Assembly: GCF_014200495.1 (NCBI RefSeq)
Contig: NZ_JACHBY010000002.1
Coordinates: forward strand, 744,001-808,000
Source of the DNA: Mucilaginibacter geliditolerans
GTDB lineage: Bacteria > Bacteroidota > Bacteroidia > Sphingobacteriales > Sphingobacteriaceae
Direction of reading: 5' to 3'
Length of the DNA: 64,000 nt
In this document: positions 51,905-63,648 of the stretch, piece by piece
How the letters are laid out: the number at the start of each line of letters is the position of its first letter
Numbering within the stretch: the first letter of the stretch is position 1
The notes under the pieces: generated by a model
Database searches by the model: none
What the model was told of the DNA's origin: nothing
The model's input: only the letters and a program-made list of their open reading frames with translations
Made by a program: the position numbers and the translations under genes

Positions 51905-52410
51905 TGTTGTGTTTTTGTTAGATATGTAAATAAATTATTATTTATTTAACACCATCTTTACAAATACTCTGCCAATGTGCCAAACTGTTAAGCCCCGGCG
52001 TACTCAAACGCCCCTATTGCAGGAGCCAGTATCCATGCATACAACTTAATCCCAGCTCTTATGAATTGATAATCACATGGTTTAAACTGTAATTTTAAAC
52101 TGCTGTCAAATAACCGTCAAAACCAAAAGTATTAAGAAAAAAATTTAACCGGAGCGATTGAAATGTTCTTTTATGTATATGTTTAGGTGTCTGTTATTTG
52201 GTATACAAACATCCTTTTAGTAATAATCCACCCTCTTTTTTCATCATTTTTTCATGCCAAACAGGGCAAAATCAAATTATAAATTTACTTTCCAGGGAGA
52301 TAATATGTAAAACCACTTGATCCCATTTTTGCATACCAAAGTGTGAATCGAAAATCAAACTAAACTTTCAATAATTTTTGAAAATTCAATAAGTTTATTA
52401 CATTTGTGCC
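51905..52410. other. AT-rich intergenic region between divergent genes
   Basis: About 500 bp with no supported ORF, RNA or repeat family. The right end holds a promoter (see 52399). Two TGCCAA-type words near 51970-51990 (CTGCCAATGTGCCAAAC) recall the dyad before htpG but do not form a full dyad. Confidence 0.5.
52399..52406 (+). promoter_or_regulatory. TAnnTTTG -7 element, near-leaderless
   Basis: TACATTTG ends four bases before the ATG of the next gene. TTTTTG about 18 bases upstream may be the -33 element. Confidence 0.6.
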
Positions 52411-52839
52411 ATGGAAAGTATTCAGATCGATACATTACTCCGGGTAGCAGGCCTTGCACAAATTGCATTGGTTGCTGGCAGCTTCGCCATACCAAAGGTG
52501 CTTAACTGGCGCAATGAGCTGGCTAAAGTACAGCCGTTGATCAAGCAAATGTTCTGGACATATGCAGCCTATATACTCGTAATAAATCTCTGTTTCGGCT
52601 TACTTTCTGTATTTGGTTCAAAAGAATTGGTTAACGGCTCCGTACTTGCCCTACTCATCACCGGGTTTATTGCTATATATTGGATTTCAAGGGTGCTGAT
52701 CCAGTTTTTGTATTTTGACAGAACAAACTTCCCGGCAGGAAAATGGAATAAGCTTGCGGAGGTGCTATTAGTAGCACTCTTTATCTTTTTGAGTATAGTA
52801 TACAGCCTTGCCTGCTATATTAATTATAAACACAGCTGA
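52411..52839 (+). CDS. Hypothetical four-helix membrane protein
   Basis: This 142-aa protein has four hydrophobic segments (about residues 8-28, 48-68, 75-98 and 117-137), no signal peptide and conserved-looking FDRTNFPAGKWNKL before the last segment. I do not recognise a family. It is followed after two bases by the acyltransferase-like gene, so the two are likely cotranscribed and may act together at the inner membrane. Confidence 0.75.
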   Translation: MESIQIDTLLRVAGLAQIALVAGSFAIPKVLNWRNELAKVQPLIKQMFWTYAAYILVINLCFGLLSVFGSKELVNGSVLALLITGFIAIYWISRVLIQFLYFDRTNFPAGKWNKLAEVLLVALFIFLSIVYSLACYINYKHS

Positions 52840-52841
52840 TC

Positions 52842-53810
52842 ATGGGAACTACAATAATACACCTCTGCTATTTTGGATTGATAAATGTAATAGTAGTACT
52901 TATTGGCTACCAGATATTAAAGAAAAGACTGATACTACTCAGCTGGGTATTAATGATTATCAGCCTGTTCATCATACATTTCATTTTCCAGCATGAACAC
53001 CCTGTAATCAGGATGCTGGCGCTGATAGTGACAACTTTTACCTGCATGAAAGTTATTGCCGCTGCAAATGATTATAAAAACAAGCCGCTTGGCCTCACAT
53101 TTATTCAATGGTCGGCTTTTGCAATTGGTTGGATGGGTATGCGGGCCCAGCCATTTGAAAAACTGGGTGAAGCTCCCCTACCCAATGCCTGGCCTATGAT
53201 ACAGTTTGGCATCAGCCGGGTTATTGCAGGGCTCGTCCTGATCTTTGCAGCTCATCAGGTGGCATTGCTTCACCTGGCTCCTAACTTAAATTATATTATA
53301 ATAACTGCACTGTTATTAGTTGGCTTTAGTTTGATATTGCATTTTGGTTTGTTAAGTATCAGCGCGGGTATGTGGCGGTTGTCTGGCGTTAATACCTATT
53401 ACCTGTTCAAATTACCTGCGAAAGCAACCAGCCTCACCGAGTTCTGGAGCAAGCGTTGGAACATCGCTTTTAGCGAGATGACTTCCATAGCCATATTTCG
53501 TCCATTAATAAATAAAACTGGCGCTGCGGCTGCGCTAATGCTGGCTTTCGGTTTCTCCGGCTTATTACATGAAATAGCGTTGAGTGTGCCTGTAAACAGC
53601 GGCTATGGCTTACCCACGCTATATTTCATTATCCAGGGTGGTTTGGTATTGTTTGAAAAAGCATTAATGAGCCGCAAGATCATGTTCTTAAAAAATACCG
53701 TAATTGCCCATATATGGACTTTATTTTGGGTGATAGCGCCAATGCCACTATTGTTCCATACTCAATTTATAAAGCAGGTGGTATGGCCGCTGGGGGGAAT
53801 GCATTATTAA
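52842..53810 (+). CDS. Wax-synthase-like membrane-bound O-acyltransferase
   Basis: This 322-aa protein has about eight to ten membrane segments. TEFWSKRWNIAFSEM and FGFSGLLHEIALSVP match the wax-synthase/MBOAT_2 domain in spacing, with the presumed catalytic histidine in LLHE. Family members transfer acyl groups from acyl-CoA to alcohols or sterols; in plants they make wax esters. The bacterial substrate is unknown. The partner gene directly upstream encodes a small membrane protein. Confidence 0.75.
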   Translation: MGTTIIHLCYFGLINVIVVLIGYQILKKRLILLSWVLMIISLFIIHFIFQHEHPVIRMLALIVTTFTCMKVIAAANDYKNKPLGLTFIQWSAFAIGWMGMRAQPFEKLGEAPLPNAWPMIQFGISRVIAGLVLIFAAHQVALLHLAPNLNYIIITALLLVGFSLILHFGLLSISAGMWRLSGVNTYYLFKLPAKATSLTEFWSKRWNIAFSEMTSIAIFRPLINKTGAAAALMLAFGFSGLLHEIALSVPVNSGYGLPTLYFIIQGGLVLFEKALMSRKIMFLKNTVIAHIWTLFWVIAPMPLLFHTQFIKQVVWPLGGMHY

Positions 53811-53830
53811 AAAAGAAACACAAAATTTGA

Positions 53831-53870
53831 AACGAAAGAGGCTGTCTTAAAAAGGGCAGCCTCTTTCGTT
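53831..53870. terminator. Strong hairpin after the acyltransferase gene
   Basis: AACGAAAGAGGCTG and CAGCCTCTTTCGTT form a perfect 14-bp stem with a loop of about 12 bases. The T-run is poor, so termination is likely but not certain. The GAGGCTG core resembles the end of the MITE-like element at 54871. Confidence 0.65.
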
Positions 53871-54064
53871 AGTTCCGATATTGTTTCTGTTTTCTGGAAG
53901 TATCAATAAACATTTATGTTTAGGAAGTTGAATAGTTGCTTTTTAAGCGTAAAAATATTGTACACGTTTAAAATATCGCGCTTTATAATTAAATTGCGCC
54001 ATAATTAAATATAAAGACATAGCCGTGACTGGATAACAACGGCAAAACCTAAAATTATCACTAT

Positions 54065-54772
54065 ATGAAATATACCATCTACAAAAAAATTTTATGTGTT
54101 TTACCAGCTACATTGCTGTTATTGGCGGCTTGCAAAAAAAGCGATAGCAACAAATCGGCAGTCATCAATAATTATAACGCAAATCTTTCCGCTGTCACCC
54201 AAAATTCAGATTACACGGCTATCGACGTTGATAATGACGCGGTGCCCGATTTCAAAATATATGCCTTCAATAGCACATATGATGGTTTTAAAAGCTTCGA
54301 AACAACCAAAAACGCTTATATTGTTTCAACGCAGGACAGTACCAAAATTGTTTTAACAAGCAGTTTTGGCAATTACGGATGGTATCGCGCCTATATTTTC
54401 AACTCATATTCAGTGTATTACCCCTATACCAAAGGATTTAGCGCAGGAGCGGCTATCGGCGCCGCAATACCTGATTATGCAACGGCTATTAAGAACACCA
54501 ACAGTACTATTGCTTTTGAACGTGCCGGGCAAACAGTGGATTATCTCGCCAGTTCTGTTAGCCCAGACCCGTCAAACCCCCAGTTCACAACGTACAATGA
54601 GTCGGAAGGGGCGTTTGATAACGCCACGCAGTACATCGGCTTTTCCATGTTAAAAGCCGACGGAAGACATTATGGCTGGATAAAAATAGCTGTCAGCAAT
54701 TCAAACTTAAATGTGCAGGTGATCAGTTCAGGATATTCAACTGTTGCCGGGCGGTCGATAACAATAAACTGA
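54065..54772 (+). CDS. Hypothetical lipoprotein
   Basis: This 235-aa protein has a lipoprotein signal (LLLLAACKKSD, cysteine at about residue 23). The mature part has TAIDVDNDAVPDFKIYAF, an acidic stretch resembling calcium-binding DxDxDxxxD sequences, and GFSMLKADGRHYGWIKIAVS near the end. That ending recurs in Bacteroidetes hypothetical lipoproteins. It is likely attached to a periplasm-facing or surface membrane; the function is unknown. It stands alone. Confidence 0.8.
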   Translation: MKYTIYKKILCVLPATLLLLAACKKSDSNKSAVINNYNANLSAVTQNSDYTAIDVDNDAVPDFKIYAFNSTYDGFKSFETTKNAYIVSTQDSTKIVLTSSFGNYGWYRAYIFNSYSVYYPYTKGFSAGAAIGAAIPDYATAIKNTNSTIAFERAGQTVDYLASSVSPDPSNPQFTTYNESEGAFDNATQYIGFSMLKADGRHYGWIKIAVSNSNLNVQVISSGYSTVAGRSITIN

Positions 54773-54870
54773 TCGATGAGCGTCGCAATACTCTTCTGAT
54801 GCGGGCCGTCAACTTAATTATAGGATAAATTCACCTTGCATTAATAGCTATTTCAAAAATATAAATACAT

Positions 54871-55075
54871 GAGGCTGTTTCAAAAGGACAGTCTCTTTTT
54901 ATTTCAAGTAGATATTTTCCTTAGCCGCTATCAAGCCCAAAACTGCCTGGGCTTTCTGATGTGGGGCGTTTGTCACCAGGGACAGGGAAACCGTATCTCC
55001 GAAGTTAATCATAGTCTTAGAAAACATACGCAGCAAACTAAAAAAACGCCTCATAATTACTTATGAAACGGCCTC
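54871..55075. mobile_element. MITE-like remnant with GAGGC(C/T)GTTTCA(A/T)AAG ends
   Basis: The left end GAGGCTGTTTCAAAAG and the reverse complement of the right end, GAGGCCGTTTCATAAG, match at 14 of 16 positions. The 205 bp between hold no transposase. Flanks TACAT and TACGA share only TAC, so a target duplication is not clear. Such ends are found on insertion sequences, but no family can be named from this alone. Confidence 0.5.
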
Positions 55076-55161
55076 TACGAAAAAGAAATAATGTAGAAAC
55101 GCAATACTTTACGTCTGTTTGCGATCTTAAGAAATGCAAAAATATTGCGCCTCTACAAATA

Positions 55162-55200
55162 AAAAAGCCTTACGAAATTTTTAAAACTTCGTAAGGCTGA
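55162..55200 (-). terminator. Terminator of the RND efflux operon
   Basis: On the minus strand GCCTTACGAAG, a short AT loop and TTCGTAAGGC are followed by six T. It lies about 45 bp after the acrB-like stop codon. The stem sequence belongs to the ACTTACGAAGTTT palindrome group. Confidence 0.85.
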
Positions 55201-55242
55201 TTCTATCTTTATTCCTGATTCTTAAATCTTGATTCTCCTCAA

Positions 55243-58200
55243 CTACTCTAATTCTTCCGGATCAGGCTTATAATTCCGTACCAGCTCTGCAAGTTTCTCT
55301 TTACCGTAAGCGTATTTGGTTATGGTATAAAATAATACCGGAACAATAAATATAGCCATTGATGTTGCTGCAAGCATACCGCCAAACACTGTCCAGCCTA
55401 TGGTTTGCCTTGCCTGCGCGCCTGCTCCGGATGCAATTACCAGTGGCAATACACCCAATATAAATGCCATAGAGGTCATGATGATCGGCCGCAGACGTAT
55501 TTTCACCGCTTCCAGTGTTGCTTTTTCCAGCTCTATACCCCTGTCGACTCGCTCCTTGGCAAACTCTACAATCAGGATAGCGTTTTTGGCCGCCAAACCT
55601 ATCAGGGTTATCAAACCTATCTGCGCATAAACGTTATTTGTTAAACCCGTTTTGAATGTGAGGAACAAAATGGCACCGAACGCACCCAATGGCACCGCCA
55701 ACAATACCGAGAACGGCACCGACCAGCTTTCATACAAGGCTGCCAGAAACAGGAACACGAACCCTACCGACAGCATAAATATATACACCGTTTTTGAGCC
55801 TGATAACAACTCCTCACGGCTTAAGCCCGAGAACTCATAACCAAACCCTTGCGGCAGCGTTTGATCTGCAACCTGTTTTAAAGCAGTTAATGCGTCCCCG
55901 CTACTATACCCTGGAGCCGGACTACCATCAATCTCTGCCGAACGAAACAGGTTATAATGGGATATTAATGGCGCGTTCTCAATCATTTTATAGGATGTAA
56001 GCGTACTCAGCGGCACCATTGTACCTGCCTGGTTCCTCACAAAATATTGCCCTATGTTCTGAATATTTGTCCGGTAATTGGTGTCAGCCTGCGCCACTAC
56101 GTGAAAATCGCGCCCGTAAATGGTAAAATCATTCACAAATTCGCTACCCATATAGGTTTCCAATGCTGCGTTTATATCGCTTATGGCTACACCCAGTTTT
56201 TTGGCTTTTTCCCGATCAATAGTTAACTGGTAAGCCGGTGTACTTGCCGTAAAAAAGGAGAATGCCTTACCAATTTCAGGTCGCTTTCTGATAGCTGCCG
56301 TAAAGTTATTAAGGGTTTGTTCAAACAATTTAATATCGCCACCTGATTCCTTCTGCTCCAATATAAATGAAAACCCGCCCGTACTACCCAACCCCGGTAT
56401 GGCCGGCGGTTGAATTACCACCACACTTGCCTCCTTAAATTTCGATAATTTCTTTTGTAGATTGGCAGATATGGCGCCAATCTGTAAACTATCGGCGGTT
56501 CGTTCGTCCCATGGCTTAAGCTGTACGAATATGGTAGCACTATTTGATTTACTTGCAAAACTCACCACGTTTAACCCACCCAATGCTGCATAGTGTAAAA
56601 TACCCGGCACACTATCCAGTACCTTCATCATTTTATTTAAATCACTAACAGTCCTTTGTGTTGATGCAGCTTCGGGTATATCATACGTAATATACAAACG
56701 CCCGTCATCCTCCAGCGGAATAAATCCTGAAGGTTTGTTTTTGAATAAAAGGATAGTACCTATTATAACACAAACTAATATGATAAGCACAAACTTAGTG
56801 TGCTTTATACCTTTGTCAACCCCGTTACGATACTTGTTGGTCGTCCGCTCAAACCAGGTATTAAACTTATGAAAAAGCTTATCCAGCCAGTTAGTTGAGT
56901 TCTCATCAATTTTATGCGGGCGTAATATCAGCGTACATAATGCCGGTGTTAATGAAAGCGCCACAAAGGCAGAGATCAATACCGATATAGCTATGGTAAT
57001 AGCAAACTGCTGATAAAGTCGGCCAACAATGCCAGGTATAAACCCAACCGGCACAAACACCGCCGCCAATATCAATGCTATGGCTATTACCGGGGCCGAA
57101 ATATCTTTCATGGCATGTGAAGTAGCCTCTTTGGGCGACATCCCTTTTTCATCCATATAATGCTGCACCGCTTCAACCACCACAATGGCATCATCCACCA
57201 CAATACCTATTGCCAGTACAAAGCCAAAAAGTGTAAGCGTGTTAATGGTAAAGCCCAGTGGTATAAAAAATATGAATGTACCTATAATAGATACAGGTAT
57301 AGCCAACACAGGGATAAGCGTTGTACGCCAGCTCTGCAAAAACAAAAATACCACTGCAATAACCAGCGCCAGTGCTATCAGCAGGGTTTCTACCACCTCA
57401 TGCACTGATACCTTTACCACAGTTATTGACTCAAACGGAACTACATAATCAACATCCGCAGGAAATGATTTTTTAAGCTGATCCATGGTAGCGTAAACCG
57501 CATCGGCAGTTGCAAGCGCATTACTACCCGGTGCCTGGTATATCAGCAGGTATGAGGCACGTTTATCATCAACATAAGAGTTATTGGCATAATTAAACTT
57601 ACCCAGTTCAATACGGGCAACATCTTTTAAATGTACTATTGCGCCGTTATTGGGTTGCGTTTTTACAATTATGTCTCCGAATTCATCCGGCTCTGACAGG
57701 CGGCCTTTTACCAGTACCGTATACTCATAAGGCTGTAGTTTTTTCTGTGGTGTACCACCAACGGTTCCTGCCGCTACCTGGGCGTTTTGTTCGTTTAAAG
57801 CGTTGATAATATCAGTAGCCGTTAACCCCAGCGCGGCAAGTTTATCGGGCTTAAGCCAAATACGCATACTAAAGTCGTCTGCCCGGGTAATTACATCACC
57901 CACACCTGCGGTACGCGCTAAAGCGTCCTTTATAAAAACGTTGGTGTAGTTATCCATGTAAGTAACATCATGAGACCCTTTGGGCGAAAACAATGCTACC
58001 AGCATCAATATGCTTGGATTTTTCTTACGTATGGTTAGGCCCAGCCGTTGTACCTCCTGCGGTAAAAGCGGCGTAGCAATACTCACCCGGTTTTGAACAT
58101 CTACCGCAGCATTATTAACATCGGTACCCACTTCAAAGTTTGCTGTCATGCTAAATTGACCATTGCTGGTACTGTTACTTTGCAGGTAGGTCATGCCCGG

Positions 58201-58419
58201 CGTACCGTTCACCTGTACCTCAATAGGTGTTGCTACGGTCTGTTCCACCGTTAATGCATCAGCGCCGTTATAGGTAGCGGAAAGCGTTACTGTTGGCGGC
58301 GTTATTTCAGGGTACTGCCCTATGGCTAAACTGCTAATAGCTAAAATACCAACTACAACAATTACAATTGATATTACAATTGCCGTAACCGGTCTTCGTA
58401 TAAAAGTATCTGCGATCAT
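55243..58419 (-). CDS. RND efflux transporter, AcrB/HAE1 type
   Basis: This 1058-aa inner-membrane proton-driven pump has the standard 12 membrane segments and two large periplasmic loops. The start MIADTFIRRPVTAIVISI and the proton-relay pair in GIVVDDAIVVVEAVQHYM (fourth segment) are typical of hydrophobe/amphiphile efflux pumps. It is the last gene of a tolC-acrA-acrB unit, 64 bp after the adaptor gene, and is followed by a terminator. It probably exports drugs, bile-salt-like or lipidic compounds; the exact range cannot be read. Confidence 0.97.
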   Translation of the reverse strand: MIADTFIRRPVTAIVISIVIVVVGILAISSLAIGQYPEITPPTVTLSATYNGADALTVEQTVATPIEVQVNGTPGMTYLQSNSTSNGQFSMTANFEVGTDVNNAAVDVQNRVSIATPLLPQEVQRLGLTIRKKNPSILMLVALFSPKGSHDVTYMDNYTNVFIKDALARTAGVGDVITRADDFSMRIWLKPDKLAALGLTATDIINALNEQNAQVAAGTVGGTPQKKLQPYEYTVLVKGRLSEPDEFGDIIVKTQPNNGAIVHLKDVARIELGKFNYANNSYVDDKRASYLLIYQAPGSNALATADAVYATMDQLKKSFPADVDYVVPFESITVVKVSVHEVVETLLIALALVIAVVFLFLQSWRTTLIPVLAIPVSIIGTFIFFIPLGFTINTLTLFGFVLAIGIVVDDAIVVVEAVQHYMDEKGMSPKEATSHAMKDISAPVIAIALILAAVFVPVGFIPGIVGRLYQQFAITIAISVLISAFVALSLTPALCTLILRPHKIDENSTNWLDKLFHKFNTWFERTTNKYRNGVDKGIKHTKFVLIILVCVIIGTILLFKNKPSGFIPLEDDGRLYITYDIPEAASTQRTVSDLNKMMKVLDSVPGILHYAALGGLNVVSFASKSNSATIFVQLKPWDERTADSLQIGAISANLQKKLSKFKEASVVVIQPPAIPGLGSTGGFSFILEQKESGGDIKLFEQTLNNFTAAIRKRPEIGKAFSFFTASTPAYQLTIDREKAKKLGVAISDINAALETYMGSEFVNDFTIYGRDFHVVAQADTNYRTNIQNIGQYFVRNQAGTMVPLSTLTSYKMIENAPLISHYNLFRSAEIDGSPAPGYSSGDALTALKQVADQTLPQGFGYEFSGLSREELLSGSKTVYIFMLSVGFVFLFLAALYESWSVPFSVLLAVPLGAFGAILFLTFKTGLTNNVYAQIGLITLIGLAAKNAILIVEFAKERVDRGIELEKATLEAVKIRLRPIIMTSMAFILGVLPLVIASGAGAQARQTIGWTVFGGMLAATSMAIFIVPVLFYTITKYAYGKEKLAELVRNYKPDPEELE

Positions 58420-58483
58420 TCGTTTGCTTTTAGGAGAAATTTATCTCGTAATCATTTTGTGTATTGTATCCGGAGGCCAATTG

Positions 58484-59611
58484 TTATTTAGCCCCGCCTG
58501 CAGGTGCACCGGCCGCGGCAGGCTTGCCCAAAGTTATCTTACCCTTATCGCGCAAGCGTTGGAAACCATCCGTAATTACCTGGTCGCCCTGGTTTAACCC
58601 CGACATGACAACCACATTTGCCCCTATACGTGGCCCCAACTTTACTTTATGCTGTAACGCAATGGTATCCTGTGCTACAAACACAAAAAACTCGCCCATT
58701 TGCTCTGTTATCGCCTTATATGGAATTATTAAACGATTACCTGATTCACTGTTCAGCACCTGCAACACGCAGCTCATACCATCTTTCAGCACATCCTGTT
58801 TATTCGGGAACTGTATCCTTACAGTAACTGTACCTGTTTGATTGTTCACGCCCCTGTCAATGGCCAAAACCTTACCGGGTTCGTTATAAAGACTGTCATT
58901 AGATAATTTTAACTTAAAAGTTGAATCGGTACCATTTTGCTTTAATTTATAGAATCGGGCAATATCCTGCTCGTTAATCACCACATCAACACCAATAGGG
59001 TGCTCGCTTGATATGGTATTTAATAAAGTAGTACCCGGTGATACCTGCGACCCCAGCCTAACCTGTGAAATACCTATCCTGCCGGTAAACGGTGCGGTTA
59101 TAGTTGCATAGGAAAGATCTGTTTTGGCTGATAATACTGCCGCCTTGGCTACATCAACATCACCCTTGCTTGATAGATAAGCAGCCTGGGCCTGGTCAAC
59201 TGTTTGGCGGGCCACGGCATCGTTTTGCAGCAGCATATTATAGCGATCAATATCTTTTTGCGCTTTTACAAGGTTTGCGTTCGCGCTGCCAAGGTTCGCC
59301 TCAGCCTGATTATAGGCTGCAACGTATTTACGGCGGTCAATCTCATAAAGCTCCTTGCCCTGCGGCACTACATCACCTTCTTTAAAAAATATGCCGGTAA
59401 TAAAGCCCGAAACCTGGCTTCTTAGCTCTACGATATTTAACGCGGTAACAGTGCCCTGATACTCGTCGTAATAAATAGCTTCAGCGGTTTTGGCTTCGGC
59501 AACATTTACCGGTGTTGGCGGCAGCTCTGCATTAGGTTTGCTTTTTTTGCCACATGATACAGCAAAAAGCAAAGCAATTGGGGTAAGGAAAAGGATATAT
59601 CTGTTCTTCAT
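58484..59611 (-). CDS. RND efflux periplasmic adaptor, AcrA type
   Basis: This lipoprotein adaptor of about 375 aa has the signal MKNRYILFLTPIALLFAVSCGKK with a lipobox cysteine at about residue 20. It contains barrel-sandwich halves (ELRSQVSGFITGIFFKEGDVV and ATITAPFTGRIGISQVRLG), an alpha-helical hairpin between them, and a C-terminal membrane-proximal domain. The tail is rich in A, G and P (GKPAAAGAPAGGAK). The start is the ATG at 59611, as an in-frame TTG at 59626 overlaps the tolC stop and precedes the signal peptide. It bridges the pump and the outer-membrane channel. Confidence 0.96.
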   Translation of the reverse strand: MKNRYILFLTPIALLFAVSCGKKSKPNAELPPTPVNVAEAKTAEAIYYDEYQGTVTALNIVELRSQVSGFITGIFFKEGDVVPQGKELYEIDRRKYVAAYNQAEANLGSANANLVKAQKDIDRYNMLLQNDAVARQTVDQAQAAYLSSKGDVDVAKAAVLSAKTDLSYATITAPFTGRIGISQVRLGSQVSPGTTLLNTISSEHPIGVDVVINEQDIARFYKLKQNGTDSTFKLKLSNDSLYNEPGKVLAIDRGVNNQTGTVTVRIQFPNKQDVLKDGMSCVLQVLNSESGNRLIIPYKAITEQMGEFFVFVAQDTIALQHKVKLGPRIGANVVVMSGLNQGDQVITDGFQRLRDKGKITLGKPAAAGAPAGGAK

Positions 59612-59622
59612 ATTATGGTAAT

Positions 59623-60975
59623 TCAATTTGATTGTGGTGTAAGGGTTCCTAGTGCTTTTTCAAGATCTATTTTGCTGGATAGTAACTGGAATAAAGCATT
59701 GTAATAGTTTAACTCCGCAGTGCGCAGGTCTGATTGCGCAACAATTACATCCAGGTAGGTCTTTATCCCTTCCCGGTATTGCAGGCTCACTACCTTATAT
59801 ACATCTTTCGCCAGGTCAACATTTTGCTTCAGTATTTCCCAGTTGGTATAATTACTCTTATAACTGGCTAGTGCCTGCACATATTCGGTATTAATGGTGT
59901 TTTGTGAGTTTTCTATATCAATATCGGCACGACTAGACTGCAGGCGGGCCTTACTTAAATTCTGCAGGCGTTTTGTTCCCTGAAAAATAGGAAACGATAA
60001 TGTAAGCCCATAATAGCCTGAGGGATAATCATTATTATACAAGCTGGAAAATTTACTGCTCAAATAATTAAGGCTATATGCTCCTATAGCAGATACAGAA
60101 GGTAAAAATTGCCACTTATAATAGCTCACATTTATATTCTGTAATGTTTTTGTAGTTTGCAGTTGCTGATATTCAATGCGCTTGTTATAATCCAGTTGCT
60201 GATTGGTATCAATATATGCCTCACTCTCATAATGGGCAGAATCGTAAGCCAGGGTTAAAGTAGTACCTGCTTTTACACCCATTATTTGTTTAAGATAAGC
60301 CAATTTGGCTTTTATTGATTCGGATGTTTGCTTACGGCTGGCTATTGAATTATTTAATGCTATGGTAGCTTGCTTATAATCTGTTTTATCGGCAGTACCA
60401 GCCTGATACTTACTGTACGAATCTTTCAGGCTCCGTTGCAGCCTTACAATATCCTCATTTAATATATCCAATTGCTTTTGTGATAGCAGTACATCAAAAA
60501 ATGCTTTGCTCACATCCGATAATACATTGATCTGGCTGCTCAGTGTATTTTGTTTGTAGTACAACCGCGAATAATTAGCTGTTTTGGCAGCTAATAACAC
60601 ATCACTATTATATATAACCTGGCTAGCCTGTAATCCTAAACTCGAATATTCATCAAGATTTGGTGCAGCCACTGTTTGCCCGTTTGTTGTTGATGTGACC
60701 CCGGTGCTGAACGCTACCGGCACACTGCCTTTAAAATAATGCTCATACTCGCCTGATGAGCTTAATTGCGGCAGCCACCCCGACAAGCCTATTTTAACAT
60801 CTTTTTCATTGATCTGCTCATCAATTGCTGCCTGCCTTACCGCCGGCTGGTTACGCAAGGCAAACTCAATACATTGTTTTAAAGTAACAATTGTATCGGT
60901 ACTTGCCTGCGCAAAAACAACTTTGGGTAAACATAATGTTAAATTAATTAGTAGTAGTAGATGTATTTTTTTCAT
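59623..60975 (-). CDS. TolC-family outer-membrane efflux channel
   Basis: This 450-aa protein has a signal peptide (MKKIHLLLLINLTLCLPKVVFA) and two outer-membrane-factor repeats. The first begins TLKQCIEFALRNQPAVRQA and the second contains LSFPIFQGTKRLQNLSKAR, with long coiled-coil helices. It is the first gene of the efflux operon, 11 bp upstream of the adaptor gene. It is the only channel gene in the window, so it could also serve the MacB-like exporters, though nothing in the sequence shows this. Confidence 0.95.
   Translation of the reverse strand: MKKIHLLLLINLTLCLPKVVFAQASTDTIVTLKQCIEFALRNQPAVRQAAIDEQINEKDVKIGLSGWLPQLSSSGEYEHYFKGSVPVAFSTGVTSTTNGQTVAAPNLDEYSSLGLQASQVIYNSDVLLAAKTANYSRLYYKQNTLSSQINVLSDVSKAFFDVLLSQKQLDILNEDIVRLQRSLKDSYSKYQAGTADKTDYKQATIALNNSIASRKQTSESIKAKLAYLKQIMGVKAGTTLTLAYDSAHYESEAYIDTNQQLDYNKRIEYQQLQTTKTLQNINVSYYKWQFLPSVSAIGAYSLNYLSSKFSSLYNNDYPSGYYGLTLSFPIFQGTKRLQNLSKARLQSSRADIDIENSQNTINTEYVQALASYKSNYTNWEILKQNVDLAKDVYKVVSLQYREGIKTYLDVIVAQSDLRTAELNYYNALFQLLSSKIDLEKALGTLTPQSN

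Positions 60976-63644
<2,669 letters not shown>

Positions 63645-63648
<4 letters not shown>

Noticed and set aside
54869..55066. Open frame of 65 codons in the MITE-like element
   Set aside because: It begins at the inverted end itself and has no resemblance to a transposase or other protein that I can recognise.
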